Shown piece by piece: positions 32,563-41,013 of a stretch of 64,000 nt of DNA. How positions within the stretch are numbered: the stretch's first letter is position 1; the number at the start of each line of letters is the position of its first letter. Position numbers and translations under genes: made by a program. The notes under the pieces are model-generated. The model ran no database searches. It worked only from the letters and a program-made list of their open reading frames with translations, and was not told where the DNA came from. The stretch lies in NCBI RefSeq assembly GCF_037203705.1, contig NZ_JBBCAT010000006.1:186001-250000 (forward strand). The letters are read 5' to 3'. Origin of the DNA: Prosthecomicrobium sp. N25 (GTDB lineage: Bacteria; Pseudomonadota; Alphaproteobacteria; Rhizobiales; Ancalomicrobiaceae).

Positions 32563-33449
32563 GCGTGGCCTCCCTTCAGCGACCGGCGATGCTGCAGGTA
32601 GACATAGGGCGTGAGAACCGCGAGCACGGTCACCAGCATCACCGTGGTGCCCGCGGTGGCGAGGCCAATGTTCTGCCGTTCGAACAGATAGTCGATGACG
32701 AACTTGGCCGGGACCTCGGAGGCGATTCCGGGCCCGCCGTGCGTCATGGCGACCACCAGGTCGTAGAGGCGGACGACCGATATCGACAGGAGCACCACCG
32801 CGGTCGCCAGGCTCGCCTTCAGCATCGGGATGACGATGAACAGGTAGGCCCGCCACTTCGGGATGCCGTCGATCCTGATCGCCTTCCAGATCTCCGCATC
32901 GATGCCGCGCAGCCCGGCGAGCGCGATCGCCATGACGAGTCCGGCCGCGTGCCAGACGGCCGCCAGCACGATCGTGTAGATGACCATCTGCTGGTCCACG
33001 ATCCAGTCGAACCGGAAGTTCGGGAAGCCGAGATCGCGCACTACCTTCTCGATCCCGTTCGCGGGCGTCAGGATCCACTGCCAGGCGAGCCCGGTCACCA
33101 CGAAGGACATGGAGAAGGGATAGAGGTACACGGTCCTGAACAAGCCCTCGCCCTGGATCTTCTGGTCGATCAGGATCGCCAGCAGGAAGCCGATCGCGAT
33201 CGCGATGGCGATGAAGAGCAGGCCGAAGATAACGAGGTTCTGCAGCGAAGTCAGCCAGCGCTCGTTGGCGAACAGGATCTCGTACTGGCGCAGGCCGACA
33301 TACTGGCTGGACGGCAGGATGCGCGAGTTCGTCGTGGAGATCTGGATCGACCAGGCGACGCAGCCGATGTAGACGACGAGGACCACGAGCGTCGCCGGCG
33401 CGAGCGCGATGAAGCCCGGGATGTGGCGCAGGAAACGGCGCGGTTTCAT
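32559..33449 (-). CDS. Carbohydrate ABC transporter permease (MalF/GtsB type)
   Basis: 296-residue permease with six hydrophobic spans. The EAA loop is AIRIDGIPKWRAYLFIVIPM. The segment LVVAMTHGGPGIASEVPAKF is typical of sugar permeases of this class. ATG 33449 (MKPRRFLRHI) has a GAGGCGGA site. Separated from the binding-protein gene by 248 bases that contain a stem-loop just after the latter's stop. Confidence 0.93.
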   Translation of the reverse strand: MKPRRFLRHIPGFIALAPATLVVLVVYIGCVAWSIQISTTNSRILPSSQYVGLRQYEILFANERWLTSLQNLVIFGLLFIAIAIAIGFLLAILIDQKIQGEGLFRTVYLYPFSMSFVVTGLAWQWILTPANGIEKVVRDLGFPNFRFDWIVDQQMVIYTIVLAAVWHAAGLVMAIALAGLRGIDAEIWKAIRIDGIPKWRAYLFIVIPMLKASLATAVVLLSISVVRLYDLVVAMTHGGPGIASEVPAKFVIDYLFERQNIGLATAGTTVMLVTVLAVLTPYVYLQHRRSLKGGHA

Positions 33450-33664
33450 GGGTCCGCCTCTGGTCTCGATGCGGGTTGCCGTCGGTGCGGGGGCTCTTGC
33501 CTCCGGCGCGAGGGGCGCAGGCCCGTTTCGCCGTCGGCCGCGGTCGCCCCGTCGCCGGACCCGCGCCCCATGGCCCCAGGGGCACGGAGGGTCGGGCGCC
33601 GGAGCGCCGCCAAGGCTGGAAACGCAAGCGGGGAAAGGTCTCTGCGGACCGAAGCCCGGACGAT

Positions 33665-33686
33665 CCGGGCGGCATGCGCCGCCCGG
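33665..33686 (-). repeat. Stem-loop downstream of the binding-protein gene
   Basis: Perfect 9-bp stem CCGGGCGGC / GCCGCCCGG with loop ATGC, 11 bases past the stop of the substrate-binding protein gene. No T run follows. Such hairpins between binding-protein and permease genes usually stabilise the upstream message and lower permease expression. The remaining 33450-33664 stretch holds no gene that I can support. Confidence 0.55.
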
Positions 33687-33697
33687 ACCGGGATGCG

Positions 33698-34939
33698 TCA
33701 GATGTCGCTCTTCAGCGCGGCCGCGAACTTGTTGAGGAAGTCGTCGACCGGCATCGAGGGGTTGTTCCAGTATTGCGAGATGACGTCCTCGACCGCGCCC
33801 GTGACGGTGGCGGGCGTCATCAGCTCGACCGCCGGGGCCTGCGCCTTCGGGTCGGACAGGAGCTTCGCGCCGGTCTGCGCGCAGGCGTCGAGCGTGGAGA
33901 CGTCGATGTCGGTGCGGACCGGGACCGAGCCCTTCTTGGCGTTGAACTTGATCTGGGTCTCGGGGTCGAGGAGCGTCTTGGCGAGCACATCCTGCGCGGC
34001 CGTCTGGTCGGCGTCCTTGATCTTCGCGAAGGCGAACACGTCGCCGCCCATCACGTAGCTCGGGCCCACGACCACGCAGCCGTATTCCTTCCCGACCGTC
34101 TGGCCGGCGGCGTTGAACTCGCCCTTGGCCCAGTCGCCCATGAACTGCATCCCGGCCTTGCCGGTGATCACGAGCGCGGTCGCGTCGTTCCAGTTGCGGC
34201 CCTTGGAGCTCGGGTCCGTGTAGTCGCGCATCTTGCCGAAGGCCTCGGCCACCTTGCGGAACTCGGGGCTCTTGACGAGCGCCACGTCGCGCTTGGTGTA
34301 GACGTTGACGAACAGGTCGCGGCTCTGGGCGGCGAGGAGCGAGTTGAAGAGGCCGCGCTCCCAGGTCTTCTGGCTCGCGAAGGCGAGCGGGATCACGCCC
34401 GTGGCCTTGATCTTGTCGAGGGTGGCGAAGAGCTCGTCGATCGTCTTCGGCTCCTTGGCGCCGGCCTTTTCGAGCACGGCCTTGTTGTACCAGAGCCAGT
34501 TCTGGGCATGGATATTGACCGGCACGGCATAGACGTGCCCGTTGCGGGTCACCGCGTCGAGGATCGGCTTCGGAACGATCTTGTCCCAGTTCTGCGCCTT
34601 GGCGAGCGCGTCCATGTCGCGCAGGAGGTCGCCGGCCACGAGATCGTCGAACTGCTTGCCGGTGTTGAACTGCATCGCCGTCGGGGGCTTGCCGCCGACC
34701 ACCCGGTTGATCGCCGCGGTGCGCGCGTTGGCGCCGCCCGCGATGGCGGTATCGATCCAGGTGCCTCCGGCCTTGGTGAACTGGTCCGCGAACACCTTCA
34801 CGGCCGCGGACTCGCCGCCGGAGGTCCACCAGTGGATGACCTCGGCCTTCAGCTCCGCCGCCTGGGCGGGGGTGAAGGCGGCCGCGCCGGACATCAGCGC
34901 TCCGGCGAGGGCGAGGCAGACGGTTCGCTTGGACAACAT
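33698..34939 (-). CDS. Sugar ABC transporter substrate-binding protein, glucose/mannose type
   Basis: 413-residue periplasmic binding protein with a Sec signal peptide (MLSKRTVCLALAGALMSGAA, cleavage after AQA near residue 27). The mature start AELKAEVIHWWTSGGESAAV and the blocks VPVNIHAQNWLWYN and GKAGMQFMGDWAKGEF closely resemble glucose/mannose-binding GtsA-type proteins. GGAGG lies 9 bases before ATG 34939. First gene of the leftward sugar operon; promoter and operator lie in the 106-base divergent gap with the LacI-type gene. Confidence 0.93.
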   Translation of the reverse strand: MLSKRTVCLALAGALMSGAAAFTPAQAAELKAEVIHWWTSGGESAAVKVFADQFTKAGGTWIDTAIAGGANARTAAINRVVGGKPPTAMQFNTGKQFDDLVAGDLLRDMDALAKAQNWDKIVPKPILDAVTRNGHVYAVPVNIHAQNWLWYNKAVLEKAGAKEPKTIDELFATLDKIKATGVIPLAFASQKTWERGLFNSLLAAQSRDLFVNVYTKRDVALVKSPEFRKVAEAFGKMRDYTDPSSKGRNWNDATALVITGKAGMQFMGDWAKGEFNAAGQTVGKEYGCVVVGPSYVMGGDVFAFAKIKDADQTAAQDVLAKTLLDPETQIKFNAKKGSVPVRTDIDVSTLDACAQTGAKLLSDPKAQAPAVELMTPATVTGAVEDVISQYWNNPSMPVDDFLNKFAAALKSDI

Positions 34940-34992
34940 GCTCGTGTTCCTCCCGTTTTCGGTTCTTTGACCGTCCGACTTCAAACGATTGT

Positions 34993-35006
34993 TGAAATCG
35001 ATTACA
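34993..35006. promoter_or_regulatory. LacI-family operator with overlapping promoter
   Basis: TGAAATCGATTACA, an imperfect palindrome around a central CG in the form expected for LacI/GalR regulators (TGtAATCGATTaCA). It lies between the divergent LacI-type gene and the sugar ABC operon. TTGAAA at 34992-34997 and TAGCAT at 35014-35019, 16 bases apart, could form the rightward promoter, so a bound repressor would cover it. Confidence 0.6.
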
Positions 35007-35045
35007 CATACGCTAGCATGGAATGCGTGGGTCGAAAAGAGGTAA

Positions 35046-36209
35046 ATGCCCCCGCCCCGCATGCCGCCGCCCGGCCTCGAGCCGCCCTTTCCACGTCGCG
35101 AGCCCGCACCCGCCATGACCGCCGCCAAGCCCAGCCGAAAGCGCGCCCCCTCCGGGCCCGCCCGCATCGCCGAGGTGGCGAAGCTCGCCGGCGTGTCCGC
35201 CGCCACCGTCTCGCGCGCCCTCGCCAACCCTGAGAAGGTGAGCCCCGAAGCCCGCGAGAAGGTGATGGCCGCCGTCCGGACCACCGGCTACACGCCCAAC
35301 GTCGCGGCCCGGAACCTGCGCGCCCGCAAGAGCCGCATGGTCCTGGTGGTGGTCCCGAACATCGGCAACCCGTTCTTCTCCGAGGTCCTGCGCGGCATCG
35401 ACGAGACCCTCTCGGCCGCCGGCTACGGCCTGATCATCGGCAACATCGGCCAGGACGACGACGAGGGCCGCCGTTTCGTGGACGTCGCCTTCGCGGGCCA
35501 GGTCGACGGCGTGATCCTGCTCAACGGCCGCATCCTGCAGGCCCGCGGCCGCAAGCTGACCGACGCGGCAACCCCCGTGGTGGCCGCCTGCGAGACCATT
35601 CCCGGCGCCCCCATCCCGCAGGTCGAGGTGCAGAACCGCGAGGCCGCCGAGGCGGTCGCCCGCACCCTCCTGGACCTCGGCCACACCCGCTTCGGCTACG
35701 TCGAGGGCCCGCGCGCCAACATCCTGGAGCGCGAGCGCGGCGGCGGCTTCCGGGACGCGCTGGAGCGGGCCGGGATCCCGAAGTCGAGCCTCGTCGTCTT
35801 CCCCGGGGACTTCTCGTTCCGCTCCGGCAGCGCCGCCGCCGAGCGCTTCCTCGCCCTGGCCGAGCGCCCCGGCGCCGTCTTCTGCGCCAACGACGAGATG
35901 GCGATCGGCTTCGTCAAGACCGTCCGGGACGCCGGTCTCCAGGTGCCCCGCGACGTTTCGGTGGTCGGTTTCGATGCAATCGATTTCGCGAGCTACTGCG
36001 AACCGCCCCTGACCACCGTCGTGCAGCCCCGCGGCGCCATCGGGCAGAAGGCCGCCGAGCTCCTGATCGAGAGGATGCGCGGCGGGACGTCCGAGTTGCC
36101 GCCGCACGTGGTGCGCTTCCACGCGACGCTGCGGCCCGGCGGCAGCACGGGCCCGGCGCCCGCCGCCGGACGAGGACGGCCCGCCGCGGAGGCCCTCACC
36201 GAAAGGTGA
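35046..36209 (+). CDS. LacI family transcriptional regulator
   Basis: 387-residue regulator with an N-terminal HTH (RIAEVAKLAGVSAATVSRAL, about residues 40-60), hinge region, and periplasmic-binding-protein-like sensor domain. ATG 35046 follows AAAGAGGT, while the internal ATG 35115 (364 residues, nearer to family length) lacks such a site; the Pro-rich first 23 residues are atypical, so the true start is open. Divergent from the sugar ABC operon, whose control region has a matching operator; probably a repressor released by the imported sugar or a product. Confidence 0.9.
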   Translation: MPPPRMPPPGLEPPFPRREPAPAMTAAKPSRKRAPSGPARIAEVAKLAGVSAATVSRALANPEKVSPEAREKVMAAVRTTGYTPNVAARNLRARKSRMVLVVVPNIGNPFFSEVLRGIDETLSAAGYGLIIGNIGQDDDEGRRFVDVAFAGQVDGVILLNGRILQARGRKLTDAATPVVAACETIPGAPIPQVEVQNREAAEAVARTLLDLGHTRFGYVEGPRANILERERGGGFRDALERAGIPKSSLVVFPGDFSFRSGSAAAERFLALAERPGAVFCANDEMAIGFVKTVRDAGLQVPRDVSVVGFDAIDFASYCEPPLTTVVQPRGAIGQKAAELLIERMRGGTSELPPHVVRFHATLRPGGSTGPAPAAGRGRPAAEALTER

Positions 36210-36307
36210 TGAGGCCCTCCTGACCGCGCCTTGCGCAGTCAGTCGACCCGATGACATCCTCTCAGTCGAATGGATTACGTAAAAATCCAAACAGGAGGAT
36301 GGCCCGA

Positions 36308-36763
36308 ATGGCACGCCTGACCGTGAACGGCGTCGCGCGCGACGTCGACGTCGAACCCGATACCCCTCTGCTCTGGGTGATCCGCGAGCAGCTCGGCCTG
36401 ACCGGTACCAAATACGGCTGCGGCGTCGCCGCCTGCGGCGCCTGCACCGTGATGGTCGACGGTGAGGCCCTGCGGTCCTGTTCCCTGCCCGTCTCGGCCT
36501 TCAACGAAAAGCAGAAGATCGTCACCATCGAGGCGCTATCTCCCGACGGCTCGCACCCGCTCCAGAAGGCCTGGGCGGCCCTCGACGTGCCCCAGTGCGG
36601 CTACTGCCAGTCCGGCCAGCTCATGGCCGCCGCCGCGCTCCTGGCGAAGACGCCGAAACCCAGCGATGCCGAAATCGAGGCGGCGATGACCAACATCTGC
36701 CGCTGCGGCACCTACAACCGCATCCGCGACGGCATCAAGCAGGCCGCCGGCATCGCCATCTGA
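36308..36763 (+). CDS. (2Fe-2S)-binding subunit of xanthine dehydrogenase family enzyme (IorA-like)
   Basis: 151-residue iron-sulfur subunit. The plant-type cluster uses the CGVAACGAC motif plus a later Cys in LRSCSLP; the second cluster uses CGYCQSG and CRCGTY. Two-cluster small subunits without a FAD subunit are typical of the isoquinoline oxidoreductase (IorAB)/aldehyde dehydrogenase branch. ATG 36308 is chosen because AGGAGG lies 9 bases upstream; the earlier in-frame ATG 36299 touches that site. Operon with the molybdopterin subunit (50-base gap). Confidence 0.93.
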   Translation: MARLTVNGVARDVDVEPDTPLLWVIREQLGLTGTKYGCGVAACGACTVMVDGEALRSCSLPVSAFNEKQKIVTIEALSPDGSHPLQKAWAALDVPQCGYCQSGQLMAAAALLAKTPKPSDAEIEAAMTNICRCGTYNRIRDGIKQAAGIAI

Positions 36764-36813
36764 CCCGCCGATACCGCCGACCGCGATCGATTCGATCCTC
36801 GAGGAGGATTCCC

Positions 36814-38985
36814 ATGGGCATGATCAAGCTTTCCCGCCGCGAGGTCCTGGCCGGCGCCGCTGCTGCGGCCGGCGGACTGACGCTCGGCTTCCACGTCCCC
36901 GATGCCGCCGCCGAGGGCACCCACGACGCCCTCAAGGAGATCAACGCCTGGGTCGTCGTGAAGCCCGACGACACCGTCGTGATCCGCGTCGCCCGCGTCG
37001 AGATGGGCCAGGGCACGCTGACCGGCCTCGCCCAGCTCGTCGCCGAGGAGCTCGAGTGCGACTGGTCGAAGGTCACCACCGAGTACCCGACCCCCGGCCA
37101 GAACGTCGCCCGCAAGCGCGTCTGGGGCAACTTCGGCACCGCCGGCAGCCGGGGCATCCGCGACAGCCACGACTACGTCCGCAAGGGCGGCGCCGCGGCC
37201 CGCATCATGCTCGTCAACGCCGCCGCCGCCGAATGGGGCGTACCGGCCGGCGCGTGCAAGGTGTCCAAGGGCGTCATCAGCCACGAGGCCTCCGGCCGCT
37301 CGACCACCTACGGCAAGGTGGCGTCCGCCGCCGCGAAGCTCGAGGTCCCGCAGGACCCGCCGCTCAAGGACCCGAAGACCTGGACGATCGCCGGCCAGCC
37401 CGTGAAGCGGCTCGACACCAAGGGCAAGCTCGACGGCAGCCAGGTCTACGGCATCGACCTGAAGCTCCCGGGCATGCTCAACGCCGCCATTCGCGACTGC
37501 CCCGTCCCGGGCGGCAAGCTGAAGAGCTTCGACGCTGCCAAGGTGCAGTCCATGCCGGGCGTGAAGAAGGTGATGGCCCTCGACGGCACCGGCGTCGCCG
37601 TCGTCGCCGACACCTGGTGGCGCGCCAAGACCGCCCTCGACGCCCTGCCGGTCGAGTGGGACGAGGGCCCCAATGCCGCCCACGACACCAAAACCTTCAC
37701 GGAGGTGCTGAAGGCCGGCCTCGATGCCCCCGATGCCTTCGTGGGCAACCAGAAAGGCGACGTGAAGGCGGCCGTCTCCGGCGCCGCCAAGGTCGTGGAG
37801 GCCGTCTACGCCTTCCCGCACCAGCACCACGCCACCATGGAGCCGATGAACGCCACCGCGCTCTACACGCCCGACCGGGTCGAGGTCTGGTGCCCGACCC
37901 AGAACGCCGAGGCCGCGCTGGCCACCGCGGTCGCCGCCTCCGGCCTGCCGATCGAGAAGTGCGACGTCTACCGCATCAATCTCGGCGGCGGCTTCGGCCG
38001 GCGGGCGACCAGCCACGACTACGTCCGCCAGGCCGTGCTGATCGCCAAGGAACTGCCGGGCACGCCCGTCAAGCTTCTGTGGTCGCGCGAGGAGGACATG
38101 CTGCACGGCCGCTACCATCCGAGCACCCAGTGCAAGATGGTCGGCGCCCTCGACGCCAACGGCGACCTGGTCGGCCTGCACATGCGCATCTCCGGCCAGT
38201 CGATCCTGGCCGGCGTCAACCCGGCCGGCCTCCAGCAGGGCCGCGACCCGGCCACCTTCCAGGGCCTCAACCCGAGCGGCACCGAAGGCGTCTTCGGCTA
38301 CGCGGTGCCCAATCTCCTGATCGACCACGCCATGCGCAACCCGCCGACGCCTCCGGGCTTCTGGCGCGGCGTCAACAACAACCAGAACGCCTTCTACCTG
38401 GAGAGCTTCATCGACGAACTCGCGCACGCGGCCGGCAAGGACCCGCTCGAGTTCCGCCGCAAGCTCCTCAAGGACAGCCCGCGCCACCTCGCGGTCCTGA
38501 ACGCCGTCGCCGAGCGCGCCGGCTGGGGCACCCCGGCCCCGAAGGGCGTCTACCGCGGCCTCGCCCAGCACATGGGCTACGGCAGCTACGTGGCCGCCTG
38601 CGCGGAGGTCTCGGTGACCGACGGCAAGCTGAAGATCCACCGCATCGTCGCGGCCACGGACTGCGGCCACGCGGTGAACCCGCAGCAGATCGCCGCCCAG
38701 GTCGAGGGCTCCTTCGCGTTCGGCCTCTCCGCCGCCCTGCATGGCCAGATCACGGTCGCCAAGGGCCGGGTGGAGCAGGAGAACTTCGACACCTACGAGG
38801 TGCTCCGCATGGCCGAAATGCCGAAGGTGGAAACCATCGTCATGCCCTCCGGCGGCTTCTGGGGCGGTGTCGGCGAGCCGACCATCTTCGTCGCCGCCCC
38901 GGCGGTCATCAACGCCATCTTCGCGGCCACCGGCAAGCGCTACCGCGCGACCCCGATCGGCACGACGAGGATCGGCCAGGCCTGA
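36814..38985 (+). CDS. Molybdopterin-binding subunit of xanthine dehydrogenase family enzyme (IorB-like), TAT-exported
   Basis: 723-residue catalytic subunit. The N terminus has a twin-arginine signal (LSRREVLAGAAAAAGGLTLG), so the enzyme with its small subunit is sent folded to the periplasm. Cofactor motifs: GGGFGRR, the PPGFWRGVNNNQNAF block and the catalytic Glu in GVGEPTIF. No FAD subunit, so electrons must go to a cytochrome or similar acceptor; the next gene, 4 bases on, encodes a c-type cytochrome (SoxX). Substrate unknown: aldehyde, N-heterocycle or an organosulfur compound are open options. Confidence 0.9.
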   Translation: MGMIKLSRREVLAGAAAAAGGLTLGFHVPDAAAEGTHDALKEINAWVVVKPDDTVVIRVARVEMGQGTLTGLAQLVAEELECDWSKVTTEYPTPGQNVARKRVWGNFGTAGSRGIRDSHDYVRKGGAAARIMLVNAAAAEWGVPAGACKVSKGVISHEASGRSTTYGKVASAAAKLEVPQDPPLKDPKTWTIAGQPVKRLDTKGKLDGSQVYGIDLKLPGMLNAAIRDCPVPGGKLKSFDAAKVQSMPGVKKVMALDGTGVAVVADTWWRAKTALDALPVEWDEGPNAAHDTKTFTEVLKAGLDAPDAFVGNQKGDVKAAVSGAAKVVEAVYAFPHQHHATMEPMNATALYTPDRVEVWCPTQNAEAALATAVAASGLPIEKCDVYRINLGGGFGRRATSHDYVRQAVLIAKELPGTPVKLLWSREEDMLHGRYHPSTQCKMVGALDANGDLVGLHMRISGQSILAGVNPAGLQQGRDPATFQGLNPSGTEGVFGYAVPNLLIDHAMRNPPTPPGFWRGVNNNQNAFYLESFIDELAHAAGKDPLEFRRKLLKDSPRHLAVLNAVAERAGWGTPAPKGVYRGLAQHMGYGSYVAACAEVSVTDGKLKIHRIVAATDCGHAVNPQQIAAQVEGSFAFGLSAALHGQITVAKGRVEQENFDTYEVLRMAEMPKVETIVMPSGGFWGGVGEPTIFVAAPAVINAIFAATGKRYRATPIGTTRIGQA

Positions 38986-38989
38986 TGCC

Positions 38990-39445
38990 ATGGGCCGGGC
39001 CGTCCGGCTCCTCGCGGTCGCGCTCGCCGCGGCTGCGGGCGGAGCATCGCCCGTCCGCGCGGGCGACCGCATCCCCGATTACGTCGTGGTCGGCGACGGG
39101 ATCCCGGCCCCGCTCGAAGGGCGGGCCGGCGACCCTCTCCGGGGCCGCGCCATCGTGGCCGACCGCACGGCCGGGCTCTGCCTGATGTGCCACGCAGCCC
39201 CGATCCCGGAGGTGCGCCAGCAGGGCGACCTGGCGCCGGACCTCGCCGGCGCCGGCTCCCGCTGGACGGCGGCCCAGCTCCGCCTGCGCCTCGTCGACGC
39301 GCGCCGCCTGAACCCGGCCTCGATCATGCCGCCCACTCTGAAGCTCGACGGCCTCGTCCGCGTCCAGGCCCGGTTCCGGGACCGGACCATCCTGGACCCG
39401 CAGGCGATCGAGGACGTCGTCGCCTACCTGGAGACGCTCCGATGA
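38990..39445 (+). CDS. soxX: Sulfur oxidation c-type cytochrome SoxX
   Basis: 151-residue secreted monoheme cytochrome. A signal peptide ends near VRA (residue 24); heme is bound by CLMCH at 64-68 and the likely axial Met is M113 in ASIMPPT. In the Sox system SoxAX joins thiosulfate oxidatively to the Cys of SoxY. The start ATG is 4 bases after the molybdoenzyme stop; overlaps soxY by 4 bases. The full soxXYZA series supports the name over a generic cytochrome c. Confidence 0.85.
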   Translation: MGRAVRLLAVALAAAAGGASPVRAGDRIPDYVVVGDGIPAPLEGRAGDPLRGRAIVADRTAGLCLMCHAAPIPEVRQQGDLAPDLAGAGSRWTAAQLRLRLVDARRLNPASIMPPTLKLDGLVRVQARFRDRTILDPQAIEDVVAYLETLR

Positions 39446-39906
39446 CCGACGCGACGCGCCTGTCCCCGACCCGCCGCAGCCTCGTGCTCCTCGGCGCCGG
39501 CGGCCTCGCCTGGCTGACGGTCCGCCCCGCCCTGGCGACCCCCGACACCATGGCGGCCGGCATCGCCGACTTCACCCGCGGCGTCGCACCCATCCCCGGC
39601 CGCGTCGCCCTCGAGATCCCGCCGCTGGTCGAGAACGGCAACTCCGTGCCGCTCACCATCCGGGTCGACAGCCCGATGACCGAGGCCGACCACGTCGCCA
39701 CCATCGCGGTCTTCAACGAGAAGAACCCGCAGCCCTTCGTGGCCCGGTTCCACCTCGGCCCCTGGTCGGGCCGGGCCGAAGTCGGCACGCGCATCCGGCT
39801 CGGCGACAGCCAGAAGATCGTCGCGGTCGCCGCCCTCAGCGACGGCACCTTCTGGTCCGGCGCCGCCGACCTCGTCGTCACCCTCCCGGCCTGCGTGGAG
39901 AACTGA
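39442..39906 (+). CDS. soxY: Thiosulfate oxidation carrier protein SoxY, atypical C terminus
   Basis: 154-residue sulfur-carrier subunit. It has a twin-arginine-type signal (TRRSLVLLGAGGLAWL) and an Ig-like fold with segments such as ENGNSVPLTIRVDSPM and FNEKNPQPFVARFHLG that are typical of SoxY. The carrier Cys is C151, the only Cys, but the tail is ACVEN rather than the canonical GGCGG. Whether this tail still acts as the swinging arm is unclear. Overlaps soxX (ATGA); 4 bases before soxZ. Confidence 0.88.
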   Translation: MTDATRLSPTRRSLVLLGAGGLAWLTVRPALATPDTMAAGIADFTRGVAPIPGRVALEIPPLVENGNSVPLTIRVDSPMTEADHVATIAVFNEKNPQPFVARFHLGPWSGRAEVGTRIRLGDSQKIVAVAALSDGTFWSGAADLVVTLPACVEN

Positions 39907-39910
39907 GGCC

Positions 39911-40237
39911 ATGCCCCTCGACCGCGCCCTCGTCAACATGCCGCCGAACGCCGCCCGCGGCGAGGTCGTCACCGTCAAGACCCTGATCCGCCACCCGATG
40001 GAATCGGGCTTCCGGCCGGGTCCGGACGGCAAGCTCCTGCCGCGCGACATCATCGCCTCCCTGGTCGCCCGCTACGCCGGCCGCGAGGTCTTCCGCATGG
40101 AGCTCTTCCCCGCCATCGCCGCGAACCCCCTGGTCGCCTTCCCGATCCTCGCGACCGAGACGGGCGAGGTCGAGATTCGCTGGACCGACGAGAAGGGCGA
40201 GTTCCGCGTCGAGCGGAAGACCCTGACGGTGACATGA
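39911..40237 (+). CDS. soxZ: Thiosulfate oxidation carrier complex protein SoxZ
   Basis: 108-residue partner of SoxY with an Ig-like beta-sandwich and no signal peptide, as expected because it is exported bound to TAT-dependent SoxY. Recognisable: KTLIRHPMESGF near residue 25-35, the PRDIIASL segment, and the end GEFRVERKTLTVT. Overlaps soxA by 4 bases. Confidence 0.9.
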   Translation: MPLDRALVNMPPNAARGEVVTVKTLIRHPMESGFRPGPDGKLLPRDIIASLVARYAGREVFRMELFPAIAANPLVAFPILATETGEVEIRWTDEKGEFRVERKTLTVT

Positions 40238-41010
40238 AGGCGGTCGCGGCCGTCCTGGTTCTCGGGCTCGCGGCCTCGGGTCCGGTCCTTGCGGACGGCA
40301 TCGCGCCCGGGGAGCGCCGCTCCGGCGCGGCCTTCATGTCGGAGGAGACCCGCGCCATGGAGGCTGACGACAGCCTCAACCCCGGCATGCTCTGGGTCGA
40401 GGAGGGCGAGGCCCTGTGGCGGACGCCGGCCGGCGCCTCGGGCCGGTCCTGCGCCGACTGCCACGGCGACGCCGCCCGTTCCATGGCCGGCGTGGCGGCG
40501 CGCCACCCGGTCTACGACGCCGCGACGGGAGCGCCGCGAACCCTCGCCGGCAGCATCGCGCAATGCCGGTCGGACCGGCAGGGCGCCCCCCGTCCCGCGC
40601 CCGAGAGCCCCGAGATGCTGGCGCTCTCCGCCTACGTGGCCCGCCAGTCGCGCGGGATGTCGATCACCGCCGGCGAGGACCCGCGCCTCGCCCCGTCCGT
40701 CGAGGCGGGCCGGCGGCTGTTCACGACCAGGATGGGCCAGCTCGCGCTCTCCTGCGCCGACTGCCACGACGACAACTGGGGCCGCCGCCTCGGCGGCGCC
40801 CCGATCCCGCAGGCCCACCCGACCGCCTACCCGCTCTACCGCCTGGAATGGCAGAGCCTCGGCTCCCTGCAACGCAGGCTTCGGAACTGCCTCGCCGGCA
40901 TGCGCGCCGAGCCCTGGCCGGAAGGATCGGACGAAGCCGCCGCGCTCGAGCTCTTCTTGATGGCGCGGGCCCGCGGGATGCCCCTGGAGGCCCCGGGCGT
41001 CCGCCCCTGA
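40234..41010 (+). CDS. soxA: Sulfur oxidation c-type cytochrome SoxA, diheme
   Basis: 258-residue secreted cytochrome with a signal peptide ending near VLA (residue 20). Two heme motifs CADCH (73-77 and 174-178). C111 (IAQCRSD) and C219 (RLRNCLAG) match the conserved Cys heme ligands, the second being the cysteine persulfide of the active site; the C-terminal MARARGMPLEAPGVRP is family-typical. All residues needed for SoxAX chemistry appear kept. Last gene of the operon; no soxB, soxC or soxD is in the window. Confidence 0.92.
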   Translation: MKAVAAVLVLGLAASGPVLADGIAPGERRSGAAFMSEETRAMEADDSLNPGMLWVEEGEALWRTPAGASGRSCADCHGDAARSMAGVAARHPVYDAATGAPRTLAGSIAQCRSDRQGAPRPAPESPEMLALSAYVARQSRGMSITAGEDPRLAPSVEAGRRLFTTRMGQLALSCADCHDDNWGRRLGGAPIPQAHPTAYPLYRLEWQSLGSLQRRLRNCLAGMRAEPWPEGSDEAAALELFLMARARGMPLEAPGVRP

Positions 41011-41013
41011 CGG

